Below, in pieces: positions 1 to 8,891 of a stretch of 64,000 bases of DNA (its first letter is position 1; every line of letters starts with the position of its first letter). The position numbers and the translations under genes were made by a program. The stretch is from contig NZ_JAMXMB010000012.1 in assembly GCF_024055635.1 (NCBI RefSeq), positions 33,818 to 97,817 on the forward strand, in the 5' to 3' direction. Source of the DNA: Microbacterium yannicii. GTDB lineage: Bacteria; Actinomycetota; Actinomycetes; Actinomycetales; Microbacteriaceae. The notes below the pieces were generated by a model. The model worked only from the letters and a program-made list of their open reading frames with translations, had not been told where the DNA came from and ran no database searches.

Positions 1-1789
1 GAACGGACGCGTCGAGGTCACCGTCGGCGCGAACCCCGTCTACCTGACGGGCACACGGGCGACGCCGACCCGCGTCGCCGACCCGGCCGTCTCCATCGAC
101 ACGCCCGACCAGATCCCGCTCCATGGCACGGCGAGCGTGCCCGTCACGGTGGATCGCGCGGCCCTCGGCGTCACGGGCGACGTGTCGGTCTTCGGGCCGG
201 TCGGCGGCGGCGCGACGCTCACCGGCACCGCCGGCGAAGCGGCCGGCTCGGTGACGCTGGCGCCGATGCGCGAGCTCGGCGCCCACCCCGTCGCGTACAC
301 CGTGCGCAGCGGCGACGCGGTCATCGCGTTCGTCGACGACAGCGCGACCGTGGTCGAGAACCCCGTGCTATCGCTCGGACCGGTCGCCGGCGCGGACGGC
401 GTCGGTCTCGCGCTGACCGTCCAGAATCTCGCCGGAGCGCCGACGACAGGAGTCGACGACATCGCGTGGACCGTCGGGCCGGCATCGGGCACGCAGGCGG
501 CGGTGCAGGTCGCGGGCGGCGAGACGGCCGCGTTGGATCTGGACCTCGGAGACATCGACACGTGGCAGCCCTACCCGTTCACGGTGCGCGCCACGGCCGG
601 GTCCGAGGAGCGCCGGCTGGCGGGAACGACGGCGCTCGCGCCGATCGCGGCGGCGCCGTCGGACGGCACCGCCGTGGACTGGCGGGCACGCGGCACCTAC
701 GTGCCGCTCAGCGGATCCGTCGCGACGGCCGACGACCTCGGCGGAACCTTCGCGGTCTCGTGGAGCGCCGACGGACTGCGTGTGCGCGCCGATGTGCAGG
801 ACGAGGACCACACCGCCGCAGCGACGGTCGACAGGCTCTGGGCGGGGGACTCCCTGCAGTTCGCCGTGGCCAGGGGGCTGCCCGGCGCCGACCCCGCATC
901 GCGTGTGGAGCTGGGTGCGTATCTCGGGGCGGATGGCCCGGGGGTCTACCGCTACACCGCGCCCGTCGGTGTCCTCGATGCTCCCGCCGCGATCACACGT
1001 GACGGCACGACGACCGCGTACGACGTCACGGTGCCGTGGGATGTGCTCGGGGTCGACCCCGCCGCCGGCGCCTTCTCTTTCTCGATCCTCGTCAACGACA
1101 ACGATGGCGGCACCCGCGAAGGGTTCTACGAATGGGGCAGCGGCATCGGCTCCGGCAAGAATGCAGCGCTGTTCGTGCCGGTCATCCCCGTTGCGCCGAC
1201 CCGCGCGGCCGAGGTGACCGCGATCGAGGTCGACGGCAAGCCGCTCGACGGGTTCGTGCCCGATCGCACCGAATACACCGTGCCCGCGCTCGCCGGAGGC
1301 CCGCTGCCCGTCGTCACCGCGACCGCAGAGGCCGGCACCCGTGTCGAGGTGACGCAGCCGGCGGACGCCCCCGGCACCGCGACCGTGGTCGCCTCGGCGG
1401 ACGGCCGGCCGAGCACGACCTACACGATCGCCGTCGAGCGCGTCACGGGCGACGACGCCTCGGTCGAGGCATCCGTCCGCACCACGTGCCTCGGCGAGCG
1501 GGTGCAGTACCTCGTCTCGGTGCGCAACACCGCCGAGTTCACGTCGGATATCCGCGCAACCTCGCCGTTCGCCGACGAGAAGCGATCCGGTGTGCCCGCG
1601 GGCGGGACCAGGGTGATCGAACTGCGGTCCACGGAGGCGATGACGGATGCCGGACGCGTCCGGGTCGCGGCCTACGTGCCCTACCGCGCACCCGACCGTG
1701 CCGCGTCGTACACGACCGTGGAGGTGCCGGTTCCTGCGCGTGACTGCGCGCGCGCCGGCGCCCAGCCAGACCAAGGAGACCTTGAATGA
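1..1789 (+). CDS. C-terminal part of a large multidomain carbohydrate-active protein (CBM9-like and cadherin-like domains), 5' end outside window
   Basis: The reading frame is open from base 2, so the gene begins upstream; 595 residues are visible. The first residues (VTVGANPVYLTGT) resemble the segment that closes the catalytic barrel of several secreted glycoside hydrolases, followed by beta-sandwich sequence. At about residues 225-395 there is a CBM9-like sugar-binding or DOMON-type domain (starts DWRARGTYVPLSG, contains WAGDSLQFAV). Residues 403-480 resemble the cadherin-like beta-sandwich domain often found in actinobacterial secreted glycosidases (EVTAIEVDGKPLDGF, ending YTIAVERV). The last ~110 residues are a further beta-rich domain with two cysteines. 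No LPXTG or transmembrane anchor is visible at the C-terminus. The stop overlaps the next start by ATGA, indicating translational coupling. The catalytic family cannot be assigned because the N-terminus is missing. Confidence 0.8.
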   Translation, partial: NGRVEVTVGANPVYLTGTRATPTRVADPAVSIDTPDQIPLHGTASVPVTVDRAALGVTGDVSVFGPVGGGATLTGTAGEAAGSVTLAPMRELGAHPVAYTVRSGDAVIAFVDDSATVVENPVLSLGPVAGADGVGLALTVQNLAGAPTTGVDDIAWTVGPASGTQAAVQVAGGETAALDLDLGDIDTWQPYPFTVRATAGSEERRLAGTTALAPIAAAPSDGTAVDWRARGTYVPLSGSVATADDLGGTFAVSWSADGLRVRADVQDEDHTAAATVDRLWAGDSLQFAVARGLPGADPASRVELGAYLGADGPGVYRYTAPVGVLDAPAAITRDGTTTAYDVTVPWDVLGVDPAAGAFSFSILVNDNDGGTREGFYEWGSGIGSGKNAALFVPVIPVAPTRAAEVTAIEVDGKPLDGFVPDRTEYTVPALAGGPLPVVTATAEAGTRVEVTQPADAPGTATVVASADGRPSTTYTIAVERVTGDDASVEASVRTTCLGERVQYLVSVRNTAEFTSDIRATSPFADEKRSGVPAGGTRVIELRSTEAMTDAGRVRVAAYVPYRAPDRAASYTTVEVPVPARDCARAGAQPDQGDLE

Positions 1790-3180
1790 CCGCACCCACC
1801 CGCTACGCGATCATCGGCACCGGAGGCCGCGCACAGATGTACATCGATGCGCTGACAGGACCGTACGCCGACCGCGCCGCGCTCATCGCGTGGGCGGACC
1901 CGAACCCGGGCCGTCTCGACTGGAACGAGCAGCGAGTCCTGGCGGCGGGTCGCCCCGCACCGGCGCGCATCGATGCGGGGGAGCTGTCGGCCTCCGTCGA
2001 GCGGCTCGGCATCGAGCGGGTCATCGTCACCGCACCCGACTTCGCCCACGCCGACCTGGTCGTCGCCGCCCTCCGCGGCGGCGCCGACGTGGTGGTCGAG
2101 AAGCCGCTGACGACCGACGCGGACGGCGTCCGCCGCATCGCGGAGGCCGTCGAGACGACCGGCCGCGCGGTGACCGTGACCTTCAACTACCGGTACTCGC
2201 CGCGCAACGCTGCGCTCAAGCGCATCACCGCGAGCGGCGAGATCGGCGAGGTCACGTCGGTGCACTTCGAATGGCTGCTCGACACGTCGCACGGCGCCGA
2301 CTACTTCCGCCGCTGGCATCGGCAGAAGCACAACTCGGGCGGTCTGCTCGTGCACAAGTCGTCGCACCATTTCGACCTGGTGAACTGGTGGCTCGCCGAC
2401 CTGCCCGTTCGTGTCTTCGCCAGCGGCGGGCTCCGCTTCTACGGCGCCGAGAACGCGGCGCGACGAGGGCTGGGTGAGAGGCCCGAGCGCGGCTCCGTGG
2501 ATGCCGGCCGGCGGGATCCGTTCGCGCTGGACCTGCGCGAGCACGAGGTGCTGCGCGGGCTGTACTACGAGCAGGAGCAGTACGACGGCTATCTGCGCGA
2601 CCGCGACGTGTTCGACGAGGGCATCACGATCGAGGACAACCTCTCGCTGATCGTCGACTACGCGCGCGGCGCGAGCATGACCTACGCGCTCAACGCCCAC
2701 TCCCCGTGGGAGGGGTACACCGTCGCCGTCAACGGCACCGAGGGACGCGCAGAGCTAGCGGTGGTCGAGCGCGGTGCCATCCTGCTCGATGGAACCGGGC
2801 GGCAGCACGTCGTCGATCCGAGCGCGCGCCCCGAGTCCGTCGCCGATGAGACCGGCCGTCCGGTCGGCGACCGGCTCACGGTGCAGCGGCACTTCGAGGC
2901 AGCGCGCGAGGTGGCCATCCCGCATGCTGCCGGCGGACACGGCGGAGCCGACGACGCGCTGCTGCGCGACCTGCTGATCGGGGCGGATGCCGATCCTCTG
3001 GGCCAGGCCGCGACCTGGCTCGACGGCGTCCGGGCGATGGCCGTCGGCGTGGCCGGCAACGACTCTCTCGCAGGCGGGGGACCGGTGCTGATCCACGACC
3101 TCCCGTTCGGTGCCGCCGCGACGGCTTTCGGCACTGCCGAAGCGCGCGACAGCGTCGGCGCCACGGCGGCATCCCGATGA
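1786..3180 (+). CDS. Gfo/Idh/MocA family NAD(P)-dependent oxidoreductase
   Basis: 464 aa. The N-terminal Rossmann fold carries the nucleotide-binding stretch YAIIGTGGRAQMY, and the family's catalytic lysine motif EKPLTTD follows at about residue 105. The middle contains HNSGGLLVHKSSHHFDLVNWW, typical of members that act on sugars or sugar acids. It is longer than the usual 330-390 aa because of an extended C-terminal domain. It overlaps the preceding gene by four bases and the following esterase gene by four bases, so it belongs to an operon with secreted-glycan and deacetylation functions. Likely role: oxidation, epimerisation or cofactor-recycling hydrolysis of a sugar. The exact substrate cannot be read from sequence. 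Confidence 0.88.
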   Translation: MTAPTRYAIIGTGGRAQMYIDALTGPYADRAALIAWADPNPGRLDWNEQRVLAAGRPAPARIDAGELSASVERLGIERVIVTAPDFAHADLVVAALRGGADVVVEKPLTTDADGVRRIAEAVETTGRAVTVTFNYRYSPRNAALKRITASGEIGEVTSVHFEWLLDTSHGADYFRRWHRQKHNSGGLLVHKSSHHFDLVNWWLADLPVRVFASGGLRFYGAENAARRGLGERPERGSVDAGRRDPFALDLREHEVLRGLYYEQEQYDGYLRDRDVFDEGITIEDNLSLIVDYARGASMTYALNAHSPWEGYTVAVNGTEGRAELAVVERGAILLDGTGRQHVVDPSARPESVADETGRPVGDRLTVQRHFEAAREVAIPHAAGGHGGADDALLRDLLIGADADPLGQAATWLDGVRAMAVGVAGNDSLAGGGPVLIHDLPFGAAATAFGTAEARDSVGATAASR

Positions 3181-4190
3181 CGCGGTTCGACCGTCCACTC
3201 GAGGAGCTCCGGCGCTTCGCTCCGGAGGTCGCCGAACCCGACGACTTCGACCGTTTCTGGGCCGAGACCCTCGGAGAGTCGCGGGCGGCGGGCGGCCCCG
3301 TCACGCTCGCAGACGCGGACGTCCCGCTGCGCGCCGTCGAAGCGCGCGAGCTGGTCTTCCCCGGATTCGCGGGGGATCCTGTGCGGGCGTGGTACCTCCG
3401 CCCCGCGGGAGCGAGCGCCGACCTCCCCGCGGTGGTCGAGTTCCTCGGATACGGCGGCGGGCGAGGGATGCCGCAGCAGCGGCTCACCTGGGCCGCCGCC
3501 GGTTTCGCCCACATCGTCATGGACACGCGCGGACAGCCGGCGGCCGACACCGTCGACCCGCATGGTTCGGAGCCCAGTGTGCCGGGGTTCCTGACGCGCG
3601 GCATCCCCGACCCCGCGACGTACTACTACCGCCGAGTGTTCACCGACGGCGTCCGGTGCGTGGATGCGGTGCGCGGCCTCGCGGGCATCGACCCTTCCGC
3701 CGTCGCGGTCGCCGGCGGAAGTCAGGGCGGCGGCATCGCGCTCGCCGTCGCGGGACTGCGCGACGATCTCGTGGCCGCGATCGTGGACTACCCGTTCCTC
3801 TGCCACTTCCGTCGCGCCATCGGGATGACCGGACGCGAGCCCTACCAGGAAGTCGTCCGCTATCTCGCGATCCATCGCAACCGCGCCGACGCGGTGTTCC
3901 ACACGCTGTCGTACTTCGACGGCGTCAACTTCGCCCAGCGCGCGACCGCGCCGGCGCTCTTCTCGGTCGGTCTGCCGGATCCGGTGTGCCCGCCCTCGAC
4001 GGTGTTCGCGGCGTACAACCGGCACGCGGCATCCGTGAAAGAGATCGCGACGTTCGAGTTCAACGAGCACGAGGGCGGCGGGGCGGCGCACTGGCCGCGG
4101 CAGGTGGGCTTCCTGGAGGAACAGCTGGCAGTCGAGGGTCGCGCCGACCGGGCGTTCCGCGTCCCCGTGCTCGCGGGCTCCGGTCAGTAG
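3177..4190 (+). CDS. Acetyl xylan esterase / cephalosporin-C deacetylase family (CE7)
   Basis: 337 aa, close to the normal CE7 length of about 320. The alpha/beta-hydrolase nucleophile motif GGSQGGG places Ser182. The family's remaining triad residues are present as Asp268 (SVGLPDPVCPPSTV) and His305 (GGGAAHWP). The ETLGES stretch and VVEFLGYGGGRG oxyanion region also match CE7. No signal peptide is visible, so it probably removes acetyl groups from imported oligosaccharides. It is translationally coupled to the upstream Gfo/Idh/MocA gene (ATGA) and followed nine bases later by a LacI regulator. The acetylated substrate could be xylo-oligosaccharide or pectin-type side chains; the sequence does not distinguish these. 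Confidence 0.9.
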   Translation: MTRFDRPLEELRRFAPEVAEPDDFDRFWAETLGESRAAGGPVTLADADVPLRAVEARELVFPGFAGDPVRAWYLRPAGASADLPAVVEFLGYGGGRGMPQQRLTWAAAGFAHIVMDTRGQPAADTVDPHGSEPSVPGFLTRGIPDPATYYYRRVFTDGVRCVDAVRGLAGIDPSAVAVAGGSQGGGIALAVAGLRDDLVAAIVDYPFLCHFRRAIGMTGREPYQEVVRYLAIHRNRADAVFHTLSYFDGVNFAQRATAPALFSVGLPDPVCPPSTVFAAYNRHAASVKEIATFEFNEHEGGGAAHWPRQVGFLEEQLAVEGRADRAFRVPVLAGSGQ

Positions 4191-4199
4191 GATCACGAG

Positions 4200-5195
4200 A
4201 TGGTCACGCAACGCGCTGTGCGCTTGAGCGACGTCGCTGCGGTGGCGGGCGTGTCGAAGGCGACGGCGTCCAAGGCGCTCAACGACAGTCCTGTCGTGTC
4301 CGCGGCGACGAAGGCCCGCGTGAGGGAGGCGGCCGAGCGGCTCGACTTCCGGCCGAACGCGCTCGCCCTCTCGTTCGCATCGGGCCGCAGCCGTACGGTG
4401 GGCCTCCTGACGCATCGGGCGACGGCGACCTTCTCGCGCGCCGTCGTCATGGGCGCGATCCTCGAACTCGGTCGCCGGGAGCGCGCCGCGCTCGTCTTCG
4501 ACGGCCGTATCAACGCGCACCACGAGATGACCGAGAGCATCCGCACCCTCCGCGACCGGCGCATCGACGGGCTCCTCGTCGTCGGCGCGGGGTTCGGGCG
4601 GGTCACGCCGTCCATCACGCATCAGTTCGAGGTTCCCGTGACCTACGCGTTCGCGGCATCCGACAACCCGGACGACTCCGTGTTCGCGCCCGACAACGAG
4701 CAGGCCGGGTACCTGGCCGCACAGCACCTGCTCTCTCTCGGGCGCACGCGCATCGCCCATGTCACGGCGGATGCCGACGACCTCGCCGTCCGCCGTCGTG
4801 AGACCGGCTTCCGTCGTGCGCTCACCGAGGCGGGCCTGCCGCTGCTTCCGACCCTCTACGGCAGTTGGCGCCGGGAGTGGGGCGAGCACGCCGTCGGTGC
4901 GCTGCGGGAGTCGGGCACGGACTTCGACGCCGTCTTCTGCGGCAACGACCACATCGGCTTCGGGGTGCTCGACGCGCTGGAGGCCGCCGGACTGGATGTG
5001 CCCGGCGACGTCGCCGTGGTCGGCGTCGACAACTGGGAGGAGGTCATCCTCGATCAGAACCTGCGGCGCCTGACGACGGTCGATCTCGACCTGACCGGTG
5101 TCGGCCGGGTGGCTGCCGACAACGTCATCGAGCCGGCATCGACGGGTGGCGAACGCTTCGTCGAGCCCCGACTCGTCCTCGGGCCATCGACCTAG
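4200..5195 (+). CDS. LacI-family transcriptional regulator
   Basis: 331 aa with an N-terminal helix-turn-helix (LSDVAAVAGVSKATASKAL) and a periplasmic-binding-protein-like sensor domain ending in a typical DVAVVGVDNWEEV segment. It lies downstream of the esterase gene and probably regulates the operon at the left edge. The recognition helix SKATASKAL differs from that of the second LacI regulator (41134-42171), so the two probably recognise different operators. A TAGGAT hexamer (4188-4193) ends six bases before the ATG and there is no convincing Shine-Dalgarno, so a leaderless transcript from its own promoter is possible. Confidence 0.92.
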   Translation: MVTQRAVRLSDVAAVAGVSKATASKALNDSPVVSAATKARVREAAERLDFRPNALALSFASGRSRTVGLLTHRATATFSRAVVMGAILELGRRERAALVFDGRINAHHEMTESIRTLRDRRIDGLLVVGAGFGRVTPSITHQFEVPVTYAFAASDNPDDSVFAPDNEQAGYLAAQHLLSLGRTRIAHVTADADDLAVRRRETGFRRALTEAGLPLLPTLYGSWRREWGEHAVGALRESGTDFDAVFCGNDHIGFGVLDALEAAGLDVPGDVAVVGVDNWEEVILDQNLRRLTTVDLDLTGVGRVAADNVIEPASTGGERFVEPRLVLGPST

Positions 5196-5209
5196 GAGGG
5201 CAGAGGGGG

Positions 5210-5704
5210 ATGTCGCTGACCAGGCCTGCGGATCAGCACTGGCGCTCTCCGACCAGCGGGTTCCGTCGCTGGGAGAAGTCGGCGGAGCTAGGCCGCGGCG
5301 ACGAGGTCTGGCGTTGGGCGTGCCGCGAGGTGCTGCAGTGGGGGATCAAGACCCGCAGCGGGTTCACGGTGACGCCGGACGAGAGGGTCACCGAGGGAGA
5401 CCGGCCGATCATCATGGCACACCCGTTCGGCCTGGCCGTCCGGGAGCCCGTCGAGGTCGTCGAGGTGGTGGAGACGAGCGACCGTGTCGGATTCGCGTAC
5501 CGGACGCTGCCCGGCCACCCCGTGAGCGGCGAGGAGGCGTTCATCGTCCACCGCGACGGCGATGCGGTCATCCTGACGGTCCGCTCCCTCACCCGCGCCG
5601 GCAGGGAGTGGGGATGGCGGGCCGCCTACCCCGTGCTGCTGGTGGCGCAGCAAGTGGCGCGCCGGCGCTACTTCCGGGCGCTGCGCGTGCGCGCACCGCG
5701 CTGA
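5210..5704 (+). CDS. DUF1990 family protein
   Basis: 164 aa. The ATG follows a good ribosome binding site (AGGAGGGCAGAGGGGG region, 5194-5209). The sequence carries features of the DUF1990 family: an N-terminal GFRRWEKSAELGRGDEVW, a central FAYRTLPGHPVSGEEAF and the C-terminal VARRRYFRAL. The family is widespread in actinobacteria and its biochemical function is not established. It begins 14 bases after the LacI gene and converges with a MarR regulator; a membrane segment is not evident. Its link to sugar use is not supported by anything except position. Confidence 0.8.
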   Translation: MSLTRPADQHWRSPTSGFRRWEKSAELGRGDEVWRWACREVLQWGIKTRSGFTVTPDERVTEGDRPIIMAHPFGLAVREPVEVVEVVETSDRVGFAYRTLPGHPVSGEEAFIVHRDGDAVILTVRSLTRAGREWGWRAAYPVLLVAQQVARRRYFRALRVRAPR

Positions 5705-5728
5705 TCGACACCTGCGCTGCGCGTGCGC
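5678..5728. repeat. 15-bp direct repeat at the end of the DUF1990 gene
   Basis: GCGCTGCGCGTGCGC occurs at 5678-5692 and again at 5714-5728. The first copy is coding and the second is just after the stop codon, inside the putative terminator. It probably reflects a small tandem duplication. Confidence 0.5.
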
Positions 5729-5739
5729 ACCGGGTCGAT
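5704..5739. terminator. Possible bidirectional terminator between convergent genes
   Basis: Outer arms ATCGAC (5704-5709) and GTCGAT (5734-5739) with an inner GC-rich TGCGC/GCGCA pairing can form a stem. It lies between the converging DUF1990 and MarR genes. There is no T-tract, as is common in high-GC actinobacteria, so the call rests on symmetry and position. Confidence 0.4.
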
Positions 5740-5766
5740 GGTCACGCGTGGCGCGATCATCCGGCG

Positions 5767-6240
5767 TCACCCTTCCGTTGATGCACTGCTGCCGGTGAGA
5801 CGCCCGAGCAGCGTGACGAGCTGCGAGAGATCCTCGGTGCTCCAGCGCTCGGTGCGATCGTGGAGCTCGGCACCTCTGTCGGCCAGCGCATCGGCCACGC
5901 GGACCCTTCCGGATTCGGTGAGGTCGACGATCACCCCGCGCCGGTCGTCCGGGTCGGGGGACGCCGAGACGAGGTCCAGCCTCCGCATCCGGCCGATCAG
6001 GGTGCTGGTCGAGCTCCGGTCCATGCCGACCGCCTCGGCGATGACGCTGGGCTTGGCGGGGCCGAATGCGTAAAGCCAGCGGGCGATATGGAAGGCGGCC
6101 GGCTGAAGACCCTCGTGGAATCGGGCGGCGCTGCGTTCTGTGAGGGCGCGCGTCGCGCTGAGCAGCGCGTTCACCTGCTCTCCGAGCGCGAGTTCGAGGC
6201 GTTCCCTCTCATCGGAAGGCGTTCGGGAACTAATTTGCAT
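5767..6240 (-). CDS. MarR-family transcriptional regulator
   Basis: 157 aa from the ATG at 6240. The longer upstream frame has no MarR similarity and would run into the divergent gene. The winged-helix segment (PSVIAEAVGMDRSSTSTLIGRMRRLDLV) and the wing with the conserved DPDDRRGVIVDLTESG are clear. It is divergent from a short-chain dehydrogenase, the usual arrangement for MarR control of its neighbour. A TATAGT hexamer lies six bases upstream of the start (minus strand of 6247-6252), so the message may be leaderless. Its likely operator is the direct repeat between the two genes. Confidence 0.9.
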   Translation of the reverse strand: MQISSRTPSDERERLELALGEQVNALLSATRALTERSAARFHEGLQPAAFHIARWLYAFGPAKPSVIAEAVGMDRSSTSTLIGRMRRLDLVSASPDPDDRRGVIVDLTESGRVRVADALADRGAELHDRTERWSTEDLSQLVTLLGRLTGSSASTEG

Positions 6241-6285
6241 ATCCAAACTATAGCCCCCTACAGTGATGGAGATCGGCAAACTATA
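6235..6285. promoter_or_regulatory. Intergenic control region with CAAACTATA direct repeat, probable MarR operator
   Basis: CAAACTATA is present at 6244-6252 and 6277-6285, 33 bp apart (about three helical turns). For the rightward SDR gene, TTGCAT (6235-6240) and TACAGT (6259-6264) are separated by 18 bp and fit a promoter. That would place the transcript start near 6271, downstream of the ATG at 6263, supporting translation of the SDR from 6326. For MarR, TATAGT overlaps the first repeat copy. Binding of MarR here is an inference. Confidence 0.5.
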
Positions 6286-6325
6286 TCCGACTCTCGCCGA
6301 TCGCAAGACAGGAAGAACCGCCCTC

Positions 6326-7228
6326 ATGCCCCAGTTGCAGACCGTTGTCCTCACCGGCGCTACCAGCGGCCTCGGCCGCCTCGCCGCGATCTCGCTCGCA
6401 CGGCGGGGCTTCCGACTGGCCCTGCCTGCGCGCGACGAGCAGAAGGCGGCCGAGACGCGAAGCGAGATCGAGGCCGCTGCGCCGGCCGCGCTGGTCGGTA
6501 TCCACCTGGGCGATCTGTCGCGCATGGAGGACGTGAGGCGTGTCGGCACCGAGATCCGCGAGCGTTACGAACGGATCGACGTGCTGATTAACAACGCCGG
6601 GCTGCACGCGTTCGAGCAGCGGGCCACGTTGGACGGCTATCCGCAGATGGTCGCCGTCAACTACCTTGCACCGTTCCTGCTGACTGTGACTCTGCTGCCT
6701 GCACTCAGGGGCGCCACGCCGTCGCGGATCGTCAACGTCGCCTCCGAGGCATCCCGCCGGCATGGCACTCTCGCCCTCCCCGGCGACCTCACCGACACCA
6801 CCCCGTTCACCGCCAGAGGATCATCGGCGGTCTACGGCAAGACGAAGCTCATGAACATCATGTTCACCATGGAGCTGGCGCGGCGGCTCGCCGGCACAGG
6901 TATCACGGTCAACGCCCTCGACCCGGGCTTCAACGTGACCGGCCTCGGGCGGGAGTTGCGTTTCGCGGCGCCGCTGGAGCGTGTCTTGAAGAGTCTTCGC
7001 ATCGGCGACCCTCGTCGCGGTTCCGGCCTCATCGTCGACCTCGCCACGGCCCCGGAGTTCAGTCGGGAGACCGGCGCCTATGTCACCGCGCGCGGCCGCA
7101 AAAGGATCACGCCGAGTGCGCCGGGCGACGACCCGGCGATGCAGCGCGAGTTGTGGGACGCGACGACGGCGCTGCTGGAGCGTCCCGCCCGCGCGGAACC
7201 ATCCGGCGCCGGCGCGGGTGCTGCGTAG
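6326..7228 (+). CDS. Short-chain dehydrogenase/reductase
   Basis: 300 aa from the ATG at 6326, which has GGAAG about ten bases upstream; an in-frame ATG at 6263 lies upstream of the probable transcript start. It carries the classical NAD(P) motif TGATSGLG, the NNAG motif, the catalytic serine region NVASEAS and the YGKTK catalytic pair. It resembles retinol-dehydrogenase-like SDRs that act on diverse carbonyls. It is divergent from a MarR regulator, which suggests induction by a small, perhaps aromatic or toxic, ligand. The gene ends two bases before the convergent GH35-like gene, leaving no room for a separate terminator. Confidence 0.88.
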   Translation: MPQLQTVVLTGATSGLGRLAAISLARRGFRLALPARDEQKAAETRSEIEAAAPAALVGIHLGDLSRMEDVRRVGTEIRERYERIDVLINNAGLHAFEQRATLDGYPQMVAVNYLAPFLLTVTLLPALRGATPSRIVNVASEASRRHGTLALPGDLTDTTPFTARGSSAVYGKTKLMNIMFTMELARRLAGTGITVNALDPGFNVTGLGRELRFAAPLERVLKSLRIGDPRRGSGLIVDLATAPEFSRETGAYVTARGRKRITPSAPGDDPAMQRELWDATTALLERPARAEPSGAGAGAA

Positions 7229-7230
7229 GT

Positions 7231-8844
7231 TCAGGGACGGGGTCGACGCAGCAGCGAGATCCGGACCGTCCGAAGGTCGTCGCCGTAGAACATGAAGTGC
7301 CGCTCGTCGCCGTTGAGGGTGCGACGACGAACCCACAGGCCGTCGCGGAGCACCTCCTCCTGCAGCTCATCGATCTCGACGATCGCGTCCTGACGCGCGA
7401 ACGAGAGGGACGCCGACGTCGCGGTGACGAGGAATTCGTCTTCGCCCGTCCGCAGGACCAGCCCGTAGCCGACCTTGTCCTCGGCGTTGGAACCGGTGCC
7501 GGTGCCGAAGATCCCGCGGGTGTCGAACGGGCCGTTGATCGTGACCTCGAACCCGCCGATGTCGACGCGCTGCTGCTCGCCGGTGCTGACCCGGAAGCCG
7601 TGGATGCGATCCTCGGCATGCGCCCGCACGATCTCCCCCGAGAGAGCGTTGAGAACCTCGTACGCTCGGAACACTTCGTGCCCCGCGGGCAGATCCTCGA
7701 TCCCGAAGGGGTTGAAGCCGATCGCGCGGTAGGCGCCGACGGCGATGAACGCGAGTGCAGCCTCCGGCTTCGCCTCGGGCACATAGATCGGGTTGCCGTC
7801 GATCGCATACTGGGCGAGCGTGCCGTCGAAGTCGTCGACATAGATGTCGGGTGAGAGGAAGGCGAGCGTGGGTGCGCCGATCTGCCAGACGTCGAGCATC
7901 CGTGCGACCGGGCCACCGCTCGGATACCGGCCGGGCTCGAGGGCGTTGGGCTGCGGCCCGAGCCATGCGTTCGCGAACACCGGCAGGGCATGCCGTGCGA
8001 TGCCGGCACGTGCCACGGCATCGACATAGCGGCTGAAGCCCCAGCTCATGAAGATCTCGCCGCCCTCGCCATCGGTGCCGAAGACCTCGGCCCAGGTTCC
8101 GGACGCGCGCGCGCCGTTGCGCTCCCAGACCGCCCGCACATGAGGGTGCAGGCGCTCGCCGCGGGCGGCCAGCCCGTCGAGCAGTTCGGCGGGCACCGCG
8201 GCACCCCACGCAGCCGCCGCGTGCGGCGAGCGGTCACGGCTGTCGCCGAGCAGTCCGACCTCGTTCTCGACCTGCACCGCGATGACGGTGCCGTGGACGT
8301 CGACCTCGGCGATATGGGCCATGAGCTCTGCGAAGGCGCGGGCATCGGCATCCCGAAGCCGCTCGTCGAACACGCTGAGGACCGGCGCGTCGAGCGTGAA
8401 GCGGCCCGTGAGCAGGTTGGCAGGGTCGCGCTCGGCGCGGGTGAAGCGGTCGTCGTCGCGGCGCACCCAGCTCGGGGCGTACGTCGACTCGGCATTCTTG
8501 TACGCGCCGAACCAGATGAGGACGAGACGGATGCCGCGCCGCTGCGCCTGTGCGATCTGATCGTCGACGGCGGTGAAGTCGAAGCGGCCCTCGTCGGGTT
8601 CGACGAGCTGCCAGCTGGCGGTGCCGATGACGGTGCCCACACCGTTCGCGGCAAGGTGATCCCAGACAGGGGCCATGTACTCGGGACTCGAGGCGCTGGA
8701 GTTGTGAAGCTCGCCGCCGAGGGCGAGATACGGCTCGCCGTCGACGAACAGGTGAGTGGCGGCCCCATTGCGCCGCACCGTCGGCAGCGGCCGCCGGCCC
8801 GTCGGCTTCGTCGTCGTGTCGGTCACAGCAGCATCACTCCTCAT
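7231..8844 (-). CDS. GH35-like beta-galactosidase family protein (DUF5597-type C-terminal domain)
   Basis: About 537 aa from the ATG at 8844. A start at 8892 would put the start codon inside the LacI-type operator, and a GTG at 8826 behind AGGAG is also possible. The N-terminal part is a TIM barrel with the acid/base region VIAVQVENEVGL and a probable nucleophile in IYVPEAKPEAA. The sequence LFVDGEPYLALGGELHNSS is characteristic of the GH35-like group that ends in a DUF5597 beta domain. No signal peptide survives with the downstream starts, so the enzyme is probably cytoplasmic and removes terminal beta-galactose or a related sugar. Its own operator (8892-8907) ties it to the island regulon. 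Confidence 0.82.
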   Translation of the reverse strand: MRSDAAVTDTTTKPTGRRPLPTVRRNGAATHLFVDGEPYLALGGELHNSSASSPEYMAPVWDHLAANGVGTVIGTASWQLVEPDEGRFDFTAVDDQIAQAQRRGIRLVLIWFGAYKNAESTYAPSWVRRDDDRFTRAERDPANLLTGRFTLDAPVLSVFDERLRDADARAFAELMAHIAEVDVHGTVIAVQVENEVGLLGDSRDRSPHAAAAWGAAVPAELLDGLAARGERLHPHVRAVWERNGARASGTWAEVFGTDGEGGEIFMSWGFSRYVDAVARAGIARHALPVFANAWLGPQPNALEPGRYPSGGPVARMLDVWQIGAPTLAFLSPDIYVDDFDGTLAQYAIDGNPIYVPEAKPEAALAFIAVGAYRAIGFNPFGIEDLPAGHEVFRAYEVLNALSGEIVRAHAEDRIHGFRVSTGEQQRVDIGGFEVTINGPFDTRGIFGTGTGSNAEDKVGYGLVLRTGEDEFLVTATSASLSFARQDAIVEIDELQEEVLRDGLWVRRRTLNGDERHFMFYGDDLRTVRISLLRRPRP

Positions 8845-8891
8845 CGGGGGGATCGCCGCGGACCCCGTCGTCCCCTCGATGGTGACAGGCA

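Noticed and set aside
2682..4952. 756-codon open frame on the minus strand opposite the Gfo, CE7 and LacI genes
   Set aside because: Low-complexity Arg/Ala/Gly-rich translation with no domain, fully antisense to three well-supported genes; a GC-skew shadow.
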